A DNA stretch of 64,000 nt from Phragmites australis. Its lineage: Eukaryota; Streptophyta; Magnoliopsida; Poales; Poaceae. The stretch covers positions 26,447,819 to 26,511,818 of the forward strand of contig NC_084924.1 in assembly GCF_958298935.1 (NCBI RefSeq), in the 5' to 3' direction. This document shows positions 33,368-44,900 of this stretch, piece by piece (positions within the stretch are counted from its first letter, which is position 1; each line of letters opens with the position of its first letter). A program made the position numbers and the translations under genes. A model generated the notes under the pieces. It saw only the letters and a program-made list of their open reading frames with translations. It made no database searches and had not been told where the DNA came from.

Positions 33368-33979
33368 GCCCTCCTCAGAACGTATCTAGAAGAGAGGCGG
33401 GGAGGAAGCAGGCTGGTGTCGCACATCTGTTTCAGTCTTGCTGCATTGCACATGGATTTGGGGAAATCTGGCTCGTTGCTAGTGCGTGGCACCATTGCGG
33501 ATGCAAGAACGGGGACGGAGAAGAAGGGCTCTGAGCACAAAAGGCATGGAGGCTATGGGAGGTGGCAAAATGATGGGGAACCTTGGGCTTTCCAATTTGT
33601 AGGGTCAGCGCAATATCCCAACCGTCACGGAGTCCAACCGGTTCGAAATTCGAAAGGATGCATGTGGGCAACCGAAATTCCCTCGGGTCCGGCGGCAATT
33701 AATATTTCTCTTTCTCTCATGATTCTCTCCCACTCACATTTTTCTCTCCCGCATGATCTCTCTCTCTCTCTTCGGATGTTTAAACCTCCAATCGGGATGA
33801 GGTTTCCTGAGTCGACCACAAAAGCGGGCCACAACGACGACCTCCTAGGTGAACTTTTGTTCACACGGGGCCTAAGTGATTCAACCAGGCCCGTCCATGG
33901 CTAAATGGTGTCCAGCGACCTCAGAACCATATGGTGAACCACTCAGTCCACCCCATTTGCAATGGAGTTTGGGGGTTAC
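33368..33979. other. Tat 3' untranslated spacer and polypurine tract
   Basis: No supported coding frame apart from a possible N-terminal lead of the antisense ORF up to about 33540. It ends in the purine-rich GGAGTTTGGGGGTTAC directly before the LTR. Confidence 0.5.
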
Positions 33980-34362
33980 TGTCGATATAAAGAATAAGGG
34001 GGTCCCCTGTCAGGAAGGCCCAAGCCTGCAGATGCCAGCTAGCAATTGATATTTTTAAAACCATAGCCCATCCTGCGTGACCAAACGGGGCTCACGCGAT
34101 CAGTCCCTGGTCACGGATGGAAATCCCGTGACCAGCCCTTACTAGTCGCGAGGCAGATACTCACCTAACCAGTCTAATCATATTTAATACCATCTACTTA
34201 TGTGTTTTCCTTCTTTAGGCACCCTTTTTGCGCAAAGTCATAGGCAGACGCAGAGGCGGTGTGACCCGTCCTGTAGCATTTAATGCTATGGGACAGCCTG
34301 GCAGGCGAGCGCGACGGCCTCAGGCACCCTTTCTGCCGCAAAGGCATAGGCTGACGCAGAAG

Positions 34363-34367
34363 CGGTG
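34363..34367. repeat. Target-site duplication CGGTG (left)
   Basis: CGGTG at 34363-34367 recurs at 37358-37362 on either side of the solo LTR. Confidence 0.85.
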
Positions 34368-37357
34368 TGTAACACCCAGTTTTTAAAGGAACAAAACCAG
34401 GCACAATCACATGTATGCTAGGATCAAGTTTTATACATGCATTTACATCATCAGTGTATCATTACATTGCCAATAATACAACGTTATATAACTTATTACA
34501 AAGGACCCAAGGGTCTAAAAGAAAAAACAGTGGAACTAAAAAGAGATCTTCAGCGCCAGCGGGGCCACCATCTTCCATAGAAGTCGATCGGGGGCACACC
34601 AGCCTAGAATAGCAACTCCGGGTCGAAGTTGTCCTCGTCGAAGTTTGCAGCATCAAAGACGACTTTTGAATAGTGGTAGAATGCAAGAAGAGGGACAACG
34701 GGAGTGAGTACAAAATGTACTCCATAAGTGTAGGGAAAAAAATATGCTATGAGGCTCAAGTCAAGGAAAGGATAGACACAGGTTAACTGTACTAAGCAAC
34801 TATGACCTATGACATCAACATCAGGCATCCTATTTACTAGGTGAAGACTCAACTATAAATAAAAGGAATGACTCATCAAATTCCATCTGATTACCAAGAC
34901 TCACCAGGTAATTCCATCACCCCGCTACCCAACCAACCATACCTAACCCAGATCCCAACTAATCCTGAAGAAGTCCAAGCTGCTCTTGTCCGTGAGCATG
35001 GCTGATCGACCAGTTGGTTACTTTGCAGAGTTTGCACAGCTTTCCTCTAGAGTCGTGATTCCCATGTTGCTTCACACTTTTGGGGTGTGGAGTCGGGGTC
35101 TCACTACAAGGCCTTTACAAAACTCCTTCTAACCTGCAGGCACCCACTTAGGTTTCACCACTAACAGACGATTACATCGTTGCAGAAGCCCCCTCTTGTG
35201 TCACTTAAACGTCCAACGGTGCCCATAGAGCTAGAGGGGTGGCTAATTAGTTGGTTAGACTATACCCATATAGGCCTCGTGGTTGTGCAGTTTAACTTGG
35301 TTACAAGCTTCAAGAACCGGTCCTTAGGACCCCACACAGAAACAAACACAAGCCTGCTATTCAGCACCACCTCAAACCAACCATTCTGTTGGGATCCCTA
35401 TACCATGTTGCTACAAAATTACCATTTCCCAAATATTATTGCATAGTTCATTAGTCAATGTTAACAGTTCTCCCAACCCTGACTGCACTAGCATATCTAT
35501 CCATTTTATAACATGATAAAACAACGGCGACAAGGAATATTTATTCAAAACTAATAAACCTTAACATGGGATTTTATATTTAGACAAGCATGCATCGAAG
35601 ATAAAACATCTACATAAATATCCTAAGAATAGGTGCAAGATGCTCAAGGACACTTGCCTTCGACGGAGTGTTGCTCAAAATCCTTGAACGCTTGGTCTTG
35701 GAGATTTTCGGACAGCTTAGCTCCTACTCAACAAACCGGAAAAGCACACAAAATAAAACTCTAAGGACAGTACACCAAACAATACTAAATCCAGTTAAAA
35801 ACCTATAAAAAGATTCTACGCGACGCTACGGACATTAAGGCATGAAAATCGCCAAAATCGGAGCTATGAGCAAAAAGTATTGAGCTTTTAAAGTTCTAGG
35901 GGCTAATCTGGAAGTTTTAGTTGATTTTCAGAGAAATAAGTGATTTGTTTTTTATACTGAAAAATCTAATTATGACGCCATAAGCATTTGCTAATTTATT
36001 TTTTCTATAGGAAAAACTCATGGAATAGGCTCATGAGCCCGTGGACCACGGCCTGGAGGTGGAATTGGTGCACGAGTCCATGGTGGGCCGGTTATGAGTT
36101 TGAAGGGGTATGAGTTTTGGACTGTCGGATAGAGATCCAATGGTCAGAGTTCAAAGGGGCATGGCCGGACTCGACCGGGCGGTGCTGGATGGGGGAGGCG
36201 GCGGCCGGAATCCTCACCGGAGTAGCGCAAGAATGCACTACCGGCCACAGTTCGTGATGGGGAGTGGCTCAAAAGAGAGAGGGTGTCACGGGGGTTCTTT
36301 ACCGCGGCTTCATAACGACGGAGGAGACCCGGGGGCGGCCAGCGATGGAGAAGAAGACCGGTGGCGTTTGGAGCTCGGTGCGGCAGTGGGAGATGCAAAA
36401 TGGAACCTTGGACACCTGCGCACAAGGGAAGGGGACCGGATTGATCAATGGAAGTTTGTTGGCGATGAATTGAGACGGCGGAGCTAACTCATAGGCGTTC
36501 GGGAAGAATTGGCGCTGAGGACGAAATCAAGTGGGAAAAAGAGGGGAAACAAGTGGAATGGGTGAGGAACGTTGCAACGGAGGGGATGGGAGGCTTATAT
36601 ACATGATAGGTGAAGGCAATCGACCGGATTTTGGAGGATTTGGCCGGCGGCCATGATCTTTAATGGTGTCGGTTTTCCGCATTAGAGAGGGGAATTGAAG
36701 GGGGAAATGGCCGGGGATGCTTTATTGTAGGGCAGGAATCGCGGTAGTGGCGATTGATTGGCGAGAAACAGACGGGGGCGGCTCAGATTTGAATCGGCCG
36801 GTGCACGGATTAGGGGCAAATCGAGCTCGGCAGGAGGAGGAAGAAGTGGAGCCACGGCTCGGGCACGGGCGGCTCGGCAGCTCGGCTCCAGCCAGGCCCA
36901 CTTGGTAGCGAGAGAGAAGGTAGAGGGGTGGCTCGGGCAAACGGTGCAGGCCGGCTCAGCCGGGCGCGTGGCAAAGCTGGCCTGAGGCCCAGCGAGAGAG
37001 AGGGGGCGGCCCAAGCAAGAAAAAGAAAAAGGGAAAGGGGAAGGAAGAAGGAAATGGGACGGAAGAAGGAGAATCGGCCCAGGAGCATTTTTCCATTTTA
37101 AAAATCCATTTTCTATTTAGATTTTGAACAAATTTCAAATGAGGTTGAACGAGCGACATCTAGCGAAATTTTGCAAACTTTTTCCACGCATAAAAACCTA
37201 TTGCAACTAGGACGGCATGAATGCATCAACACAAATATAACCTATGGCCAAATTAAATTTAGAAATTAATTTCTCTCTATAGAACAAAATTGCAACTCCT
37301 ATTTAAATTGTAGCAAAATTTTAAACTATTCAAAAATTTGAAATTTAGGGTGTTACA
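34368..37357 (-). repeat. Solo LTR (2990 bp) of the Tekay family, minus orientation
   Basis: Ends TGTAACACCC...GGTGTTACA are perfect short inverted repeats, flanked by CGGTG duplications. Its low end clearly resembles 17759-17870 (shared ACATGTATGC-AGGATCAAGTTT segment and ATCAGTGTATCA), so it is the same lineage as the Tekay element and in the same orientation. No internal domain is present. Intact termini and target duplication make it younger than most neighbours. Confidence 0.92.
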
Positions 37358-37362
37358 CGGTG
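37358..37362. repeat. Target-site duplication CGGTG (right)
   Basis: Matches 34363-34367. Confidence 0.85.
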
Positions 37363-38243
37363 TGACCCGTCCTGTAGCATTTAATGCTACGGGACGGCCT
37401 GGCAAGCGAGCGCGACGCGCTTGCAGCAGGCGGGACGGCGTTTGGCAGATGGGACAGGGCGTGCAAGATGATCAGGATGAGCCAGGCATGCCAACCCCCT
37501 GTAATGATGACCTAGGCACCCCTTGTAACGGTGACCTAGGCATAATTGTTTTCGTCAGGCATAGGGCAGCCACCGTATTTGGCACAATCTGCTTGTATGT
37601 ATATGGTACACCTCGCCTCCTGCTACATAAAGGGGGAGGACCGGACTTGTAAGGAAGACACTCTGGGTAAGTCATCCAACTCATAAGAAAATACACAGGA
37701 CGTAGAGCTATTATCCCAAGGGAGGTATGGACCTAGATAAACTCTGGTGTTCTTGAGTTTCTTCAACACATATGCACATCCCACCAACAGCCACTAAAAA
37801 ATTTGATCATGCACCCATCATTTGGCATACCCCGAATTTATTATCAGGGATTAACCCTCGACGGATTGGTTGGTTCTGCAGTTCTGCTATGCATTGTCTT
37901 GCACACGTTTGATTACATTTAATTTGTTTTAGTTGTCTAGTAGTGGCCTACCTGCAAGAACTAGTAATGCCCTATCTGCACTGCTGCTTGTTTGGCTAGA
38001 GGTTAAAAAAAATGCAGTACTGAAAACTGGATGTCGTGGCTGAAGATAATGAATGCAGTAGCTGCATTGCTATTGTCAGAAATTCCAAAGGCATATGTGC
38101 TGATTGCATTGCAATTCAGCATTCTTTGTTTGCTCATGTGTTTCCTCTTGATAGCAAAGAGCATATGTTTGTTCTTATAGTACTTGTTCTTTGTTTATAG
38201 TGATTTGATGGTAGTGTTAAATTTGGAATGTTAACTCATTTGT

Positions 38244-38940
38244 TTGATACCCTTTTCTGGAACAAAATATGTGGCAGCTAACATCTTATTCCCTAAAGTT
38301 TGTGAAATCAAGATGAGTATGCATGAGTGGCAAGTATGTGGTATTCCAATAATTGAAGAAATGTCAGCTACCATGATACAAAAATTTGATAAATATTGGT
38401 ATGATATTCACACTTTGATGGCTATTGCCGTTATTCTTGATCGAAATCGTAAATTGACATACTTGCATACTTGCTATACTGCTTTGTTTGGTGAAGAAAA
38501 TGTTGTATCATGTTAATAAAAGCCATGAATTATTGTGTGACCTACTGAATGAATATGGACCGACAAGTGGTGAAGAGGTGATGGACACATGATCTTCTGC
38601 ACCTCCCAAATCTTCAGTTGAGGCTAAGGCGGTGGATGCTATATTCAAAACTCTAGCTGCCAATAATAAAACTACTCATTTAGTGAAGACCAAAAATGAG
38701 TTAGGCCACTACTTGGAGGAAGAAAATCTCCCTTGCACTGACGAGAACTTTGATATACTTGGTTGGTGGAAAGTGGCTGGTACTCAATATCCTACATTGC
38801 GGATAATAGTTCATGATATTTTGGCAATTCTAATCACAATTGTAGCTTCTGAATATGCATTTAGCACTAGTGGAAGAATTCTAAGTGAACATCGTAGTCG
38901 CCTCACACCAAGTTTGTTAGAATCATTGATGTGCTTCTAA
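38244..38940 (+). pseudogene. hAT transposase, middle and C-terminal dimerisation domain
   Basis: The frame 38244-38516 (AANILFPKVCEIKMSMHEW, then FDKYWYDIHTLMAIAVILD) is the region before the hAT dimerisation domain. After a frame break near 38516-38632, the second frame has LGWWKVAGTQYPTLRIIVHD and SEYAFSTSGRILSEHRSRLT, the classic hAT C-terminal motif. This resembles plant Ac/RICESLEEPER-type proteins. The zinc-finger N-terminus and most of the catalytic core are absent, so it is not functional and not a domesticated gene. Confidence 0.88.
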
Positions 38941-39660
38941 AATTAGCTTCATAACAATTTTAAAGGTAATCAAATATACACTTGTGTTGTGTCCTATTTG
39001 TTTATAATTTTTTATTATTAATGCAAATGATTATTTGCTTTTCAGTTGAATGGTTGGAGACTATGGAGATCTTATGGACATGCTTGGACGAGATGGAAGA
39101 TGAGATCAAGGAGACATGCTTCTCGACCGTTGACTCAAATTAGAGGAGTATTTTAGATTTTGAATCATGCACTCATGTGTTGCCTATATGGCTATATTGC
39201 TTATTTGCTTGTTGCTACTTTGCTATTTCTGAATTTCAGAACCTTGTCATGTGTTGCTACTTAAAGTCATTTGTTTCAGACTTCGGCACTTTCTTTCTTG
39301 CTATATATTGTTGTTGTTATAATCTAAATCTTAGTGTTGTTGCTATAATCTGAATCTTAGTGTTATTGCTATATCTTGTCATTTTAGTGCTGTTGTTATA
39401 CCTTGTCATCTGATGATGTTCATGTTTAGTGCTCACATGTTCATTTGAACCTTTGAAGTGCTCGTTTGTTCACATGTTCATTTGACTGGAAATTGTGCTC
39501 TGCGTTTGAGAGTAGATGATCATACTGAACCTGGAAGTTATAGCTTCTATACATCATACATCAATTATATTTACCTTGAGTTGTTTAGTTGTTGCTCCAA
39601 TTACACTATTCTCGCATAGAATGATGCATGGAACTTTTGACAGTGTTTTATACATCTATT
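38941..39660 (+). other. hAT 3' untranslated region
   Basis: AT-rich, no frame. Contains short imperfect repeats of a TTAGTGTTGTTGCTATAATC type around 39310-39410. Confidence 0.5.
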
Positions 39661-39818
39661 GTCGCCAGCGGGTAAACGAGTATACTCACAGGCAATGGGT
39701 TTAGGGGCTGCTCTTCGCCCGTGGGCATTCGCGGGTATACCTGTGGGTGGGTAAAAATTGGCGGGTACATGTATGGGTGAATACTATCCGTACACGCCAT
39801 ACCCGATTGTCATCCCTG

Positions 39819-41030
39819 AGTAGGTGATACACAAAAAGGTTTGGCTAACTCTAATAGACCAAAATGAAGACCCAAGGAAAAGAAGCCACAAAGATTGGTA
39901 ATTGAGACAGTTTAAATTGGACAAGTCCCCTTGAAAATCTAGTCATTGCATGATGCGGTGAGATCACTGCATGATGTGTCAAGGCATCGTATGATACGAT
40001 AATTGTGTGTAGGTGGTACAGAAGTTTTTCTAGGCTTCAGAGATGAAGTCACCACATGATGATGTAGCATCATATGATACAATAGTCCATGAAATGATGC
40101 ACAATTTATCAATTATACAGAGGTTGCAATTCTAGGAGGTCCAAGGTTAAGTCACCATAGGACAATCCAATGTACTTCATTTTCATAAGTTTGCTAGCTT
40201 TGGAGAAGAAGGTCACCGCATGATGCGGTTAGGCACGCATCATGCAATGGGTTTTGACAAGGCTACAATGGTCGAATTTTAGACTATTGAAAACAGGGTC
40301 ATGCGGTGAGGCCATCGCATGTTACGGTCCCAACGGTTAGTTTTTGGGGTTAGCTCTATATATACCGTATTCACCGGTCAATTGTTGTTTCTCACTCCCA
40401 CCACAAAGGCATACACATATATTGGAGAGGGTTTGAGTTACCTTAGAGTTGAAGTTGAAGATCAAGGCAATTAGCATCCTAATATACAACAAGCTAGGTA
40501 ATTAGATTAAAGTTGGATAAAGTGAATAATCCACACTTGTTACTCTTGATGTTTGGCTACATCTACATGGCTTGGCAACGGTGAGTTATCGAGACCCTCC
40601 AATTGAGTTTGTGGAGTGACCACAAGCGTTATGAGTGGGAGGAGTGACCCGTGTCGAAGTGACAAAACATTACCTTAGTGAAGACGACAGTGAGCATCTG
40701 AATGCACTTAATAAGAAACCCACCGAAGTGCGAGGAGCTCTAGCAAATAGAGCCACATAATTATCTGATCAAGGAGTTTGGCCGTTGTATTCGTGGGCCA
40801 CTATTATGGGTTGTTAATGTGCCATACGACTTGTCTTACACCAAAGCTAACTGTAGGATGAGATGTATATAGGGAATCCCCTTAGGGCATGCCGAGGTTT
40901 ACATCGGTCCAAGTTGTTGTTACCCAAAGGCCGTCCGAAAATAATGATCAGGTCAAGTTCTTGTCTTTTTCCTTATCAAGATCTTTCTTCTTAAGTCTAA
41001 AAACAACCACACCTGCAGGATAAGAACATC
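39819..41030 (+). repeat. Sirevirus-type LTR fragment
   Basis: Contains several copies of CACCGCATGATGCGGT-like palindromes (39950-40330) upstream of a TATA box (CTCTATATATACC at about 40352-40364), then a GC-poor R/U5-like region. Palindrome clusters upstream of TATA are the Sirevirus LTR pattern. Orientation is plus. Neither end shows a clear TG or CA terminus or target duplication, so boundaries are approximate and no internal region is present. Confidence 0.5.
40352..40364 (+). promoter_or_regulatory. TATA box in the Sirevirus-type LTR fragment
   Basis: CTCTATATATACC directly downstream of the palindrome cluster. Confidence 0.5.
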
Positions 41031-41942
41031 CAACGTTCTACAATTATGTGTCTCTTGCATTTTTAGTATAACTTATCATTCAACATATAAGTTTGTAAGT
41101 CTATCTATATAAGAGAAGGGGATTTTGAGGATACGCCATCAAATATGCCATTACATATAGTCGTGTCCATATATGTGTGACATATGGATAGAAGTCAATT
41201 TTACAGCCTTGAACTACGGTTGCGGTTTGAACTTAGCACCAGGCATCGGGCACCGTTCAACTATTGAAATTGAAATGGGGCAAATTACCTCCCTGAAATG
41301 GTGCTCATTCAAAAGGCAGTTTTGATCTGAGATGTTAGTTGAGTCCAGAAAAGTTTGATTAAAGAATCTTAATTTGGCACCGCAACGCTTTCCACCCATG
41401 CTCGCGGTCAGCCGAATGGAGATGGAAACTAGCCGTTACCACTGCACAACGCAGCCACGCCCGGAACGAAACGGGTTCCCATCACCACGCACGCTGCTTG
41501 ACGTGACGTGGTGTCACGCGGCTGGGGTGCGCGGCCCCCCCGGGCCGGCAGCCGCGATTGCGATGGGCGGCATGGGTGCTCGCTGTTGCTGCCGAGCACA
41601 CTCGTCACCGCCTGACCGCCCTCGCATGCTTCCAGCCGGTGCTTTCGTGGCCCCCATGCTCCAGATCGGATCGGAGAAAAACAAGAGGCAACCTAGCCTC
41701 ACCTCCCGGTGGTCGCACCACACCTCGTCGTGTCGTCTTCCTCTTCCGTTCCAGCTCCAACTCCAGCCCATCATCATCCCTTAGAGGCTTTAGACCACGC
41801 CAAAAACCAACTTGGGATTCCGCCCTCCTCCGACTAACCCCCAGCCCCCTCCATTCCCACGCCTCTTCCTCTCTCCCCTCTCCTGCCTCCTAGCCCCAGC
41901 AGCCGCTCCTCCCCGCACCCGCCGGCGCCCCCTCTTCCAGCC
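41031..41942 (+). promoter_or_regulatory. Upstream region and 5' UTR of the VWA gene
   Basis: AT-rich to about 41400, then GC content rises sharply toward the start codon, a common pattern at grass promoters. Pyrimidine-rich sequence (CTCTCCCCTCTCCTGCC) precedes the ATG. I see no clear TATA box. The frames on both strands here (41374-41784, 41514-41777) look like GC-driven noise. Confidence 0.45.
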
Positions 41943-44900
41943 ATGGAGGAGGGCTTCGCGCGCGCGGTGGAGGACGGCCTCAAGCTCACCAAGCGCCTCG
42001 TCCTGCCCGGGGGGGTGCCCCCGCCGCGCCCGCACGCCGGGATGGAGAGGGACCCCGTTGCGGCGGCTGGGCCGCTGCAGCACCTGCTGCCGGCGGCGCC
42101 GATGGCGTACGCGGTCGTGCTGGACCCGGGCGCCGTCGACAACCCAGATGTGCCCAGCTACCAGCCGCACGTCTACGGCCGCCTCGACCCGCCCGCGCTC
42201 ATCCCACTCCAGATGCGGGAGGTCGAGCTCCGAGTCTACTGCGCCGCGGCCTGCGCCACGGCCGAGGTCGCCGTGCGCGCGCGCTGGTGGGTGCACTGCC
42301 TCACGCGCAGCCGCGCCTGCGACTGCCGCGTCGTCGTGCCCATGGGCCACCAGGTCGATCATCCGATCCCGCCCACCGCCTTGCTGTTCTCGTTTTCGAT
42401 CCAATTTTTCTCCTCAATATGCTGTTGCTGTTGGGCTGGATTTGGTTGCGGTTAGGCGTTGGAATGATCAGCATTCAGTTGCAGTCCCCCGGCACTTTGA
42501 TTTCTGTTAGGTGCATGGGGCCCATTAATTAGCTGTACATTATCTTGGCTTTGGACTGTGCTCTTGGATTGCGCAAATCAGGACCTACTTCTGTGTCATT
42601 ATGTCATTACTCCTGAGGTACATTTGTTTGGAGCATTGGTGTCATTTGGGCATATTGTAGAGGGCCATCGCTCTGCCTCTGCTGCCAGTGGATTCCAGCT
42701 ACAAAGCAACAGAAATTCCTTGCTTTCCATGCTACAAGATTAACAAGAAAGAATAATTGGATTGACTTGCAAAAGGATAACTTTCTTTGTATACATGTCC
42801 AATAAAGGCTTTCAAACAATCAGTTGGATCTTTTGTTCTCCTTTCCTTCCATTGTTGTACAGTGTTATCTGTCAGTTGCCCCAAAAAAATATACATCTTC
42901 AACTGTAACTTAGAGAAATGGAAGTTGTATGGCCTTAAATTGCTTAAAGCTGTTGGATTTCTGCTATTTCATTTGCATTCTGGTGTTGGTTGACAAGCAC
43001 GTTAGAGAAGGCTCGATTGCATGAGAACTTCAGAACTGTGCATGAGGAAGTTCCATTTCGTTCTTTTAACATTCCGTTTCTTTTTTTCCCACAGAAAATA
43101 AGTTCTGTTTCTTTTGATCTTTCAGATGTTTTAAATTTATCAACCTTTTTTATTTTGGTTTAAATTTAGTTAGCAACTTGATGATAACAACAATGAGAGA
43201 GAACTAATCTCATTTATTTATCCATTAGTTTGCATGCTGAACAAATTCTTCCCTATCAAGAGATGTTCATGACATGATTGTGAGCAGTAATTCTCAATGC
43301 TTATATTATCTGAAACAATTCATCATGTAATTTTCTGCTGGCCTCAATCTAAGAATAATTTCGCTAATAGGGTTCAATTCTAGGCGCTGAGGTTACTGTT
43401 GGGAAAAGATCATACAATACTCATGTAATTGATGTAGAGGATAACAGTGCGGTGAAGATTGCAATGCCTGAGGGTGGAGAACTTTTAAAACAGGAATTGT
43501 TTTCCTTGACAATACCACAGGTACCTGTTACATACTTTTACAATCAGTACCGACTGCTACCTTGTGAAGTTTCAAGCTTCCATGCATTGGCCTTTGTTAA
43601 CTAACTTCTTTTATGTCATCAAGGTTGGAGGCGGAGAAGACATTTTTGCCACAATTAGATGGTCACAGAAGCTGCTATACGACAACGGACAGTTTTCTGT
43701 TGAAATACCTTTTCGTTTCCCGCAGTTTGTGAACCCTTTGCCAAAAGTTTTCATGAAAAAGGAGAAAATACAGTTGACTGTGAATAGTGGTCTGAGTAAA
43801 GAGGTTTTGTTGCAGGGGACAAGCCATCCCTTGAAGGTAATATAGTATTTACTGCTTTAGTTAGTACTATTAGGATGGCGTCTGCAACATATAATTATTG
43901 TGCGATCTTCTATTGCCATTTCAGGAAAAAAGTAGGCAAGGTGAGAAATTGTTTTTCCTGCATGAAGCTGTTGTTGAGAATTGGTCTAGCAAAGATTTTA
44001 CCTTCGCTTATAGTGTAAGTTATATAATACGGAGTACTCTTTTTGGGATTATCTGTACCTGTTCTTCGATGTTCCTATAAACATACTGCATATAATTTTA
44101 CTTTGAATATTGTGACAGAAAAGCTATGCTATGATTACTGTCCAGTGCTAGTAGCATTTGTATTCTCCGCAGGGATAGCCATTAAGCCCACTCTACAGAA
44201 ACGAAAACATGAATGTACATGCAAGATCCCTCCTTTTTTTAATTAATTTTAGGAAAAAGTCTATTCTCGTCCCTACTCTTTACTCTGTCTAATTTTCGCC
44301 CCTCCAACCATCAAAACAGGTTCGCATTACGTCCTAGGGCTGTTTTTATAGAAGTTTTGTGTGATGTGGCAGCAACATCATCAATTTTCCCTATGTGGCA
44401 GCCACATCATCTCCTCCACCTCTACTATCTCCCTCTCTCACCTCCATCCATGTCAATCATGTGCTATAGAGAGAGAGGGGTGTGTTTGTATATGTGAGAA
44501 GGGACTGCCATGTGGCACTAAATTGTTGACATGGCTTCCATGTCAGTTAAAACAGCCATAAAACCAGCCTTGGGACATAATGTGACCCAGTTTTGATGGT
44601 TGGGGTTTTTGAGTTGAGGGACACAAATTAAACCGAGTGAAAAGTTGGGACAGGAAATAGACTTTTACCTATTTTATGACAACTTGTGGGTTTATATGTT
44701 GTCTTCAATTTTTACTACAATGAGAAAGCTTTCATCCTTATTCTAGTAATAGAAGTATTAAATTGAGGCTTTGAGGAGTTCATTGTTCCAATCTTACTTC
44801 ATACTTGCAATGGAGATGAGAGTGCACTTCTCTACCTAAATTTTGTGTCATGCCTATAGGTTTACTCAGGTGATTTGTCTGGTGGAGTTCTTGTGCAGCC

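Larger units (their letters stand above)
25437..37863 (+). mobile_element. 3' half of a Tat-type Ty3 element, split by two solo LTRs
   Basis: Plus-strand order: RNase H (25437-26030), integrase (26160-26485 and 30094-31020), a long 3' region with an antisense frame (33367-31592), then 3' LTR (33980-34367 and 37363-37863). Two solo LTRs interrupt it, in integrase and in the LTR. The 5' half is absent, its edge being the minus-strand Tat LTR at 25436. Frames are heavily broken. Confidence 0.82.
33980..37863 (+). repeat. Tat 3' LTR, interrupted by a solo LTR
   Basis: Starts TGTCGATATAAAG after the polypurine-like tract and ends ATTAACCCTCGACG (ancestral ACA). Without the 2990-bp insertion and its 5-bp repeat it is about 890 bp. 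A 105-bp tandem repeat occurs at 34218-34322, and its second copy from 34323 is split by the solo LTR, the remainder resuming at 37358. A TATA-like CTACATAAAGG lies at about 37623. Confidence 0.8.
37864..39818 (+). mobile_element. hAT (Ac-like) transposon remnant with 3' terminus
   Basis: Contains hAT transposase pieces (38244-38516, 38632-38940). It ends in CGGGT-rich subterminal repeats and the terminus CATCCCTG at 39818. Read on the other strand this is CAGGGATGACA, matching the Ac-type terminal repeat CAGGGATGAAA. The left end is missing; the element begins abruptly at the Tat LTR edge. The right flank AGTAGGTG would be the 8-bp target copy, but its partner is not present. Confidence 0.8.

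Noticed and set aside
32966..33904. 312-codon plus-strand frame
   Set aside because: It runs antisense to the recognisable minus-strand frame of the Tat 3' region and has no domain or normal protein composition; treated as a shadow.
36110..37088. Frames on both strands in a GC-rich block
   Set aside because: They lie inside the solo LTR at 34368-37357 and are open in several phases on both strands.
38244..38940. Possible domesticated hAT gene (SLEEPER type)
   Set aside because: The frame is broken between 38516 and 38632, most of the protein is missing and transposon termini are present; it is a decayed transposon.
41790..42510. Frames of 204 and 232 codons overlapping the first exon of the VWA gene
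   Set aside because: The VIT-like sequence and the splice-compatible end at 42353 support the 41943 frame; the others are Arg/Ala/Pro-rich shadows.
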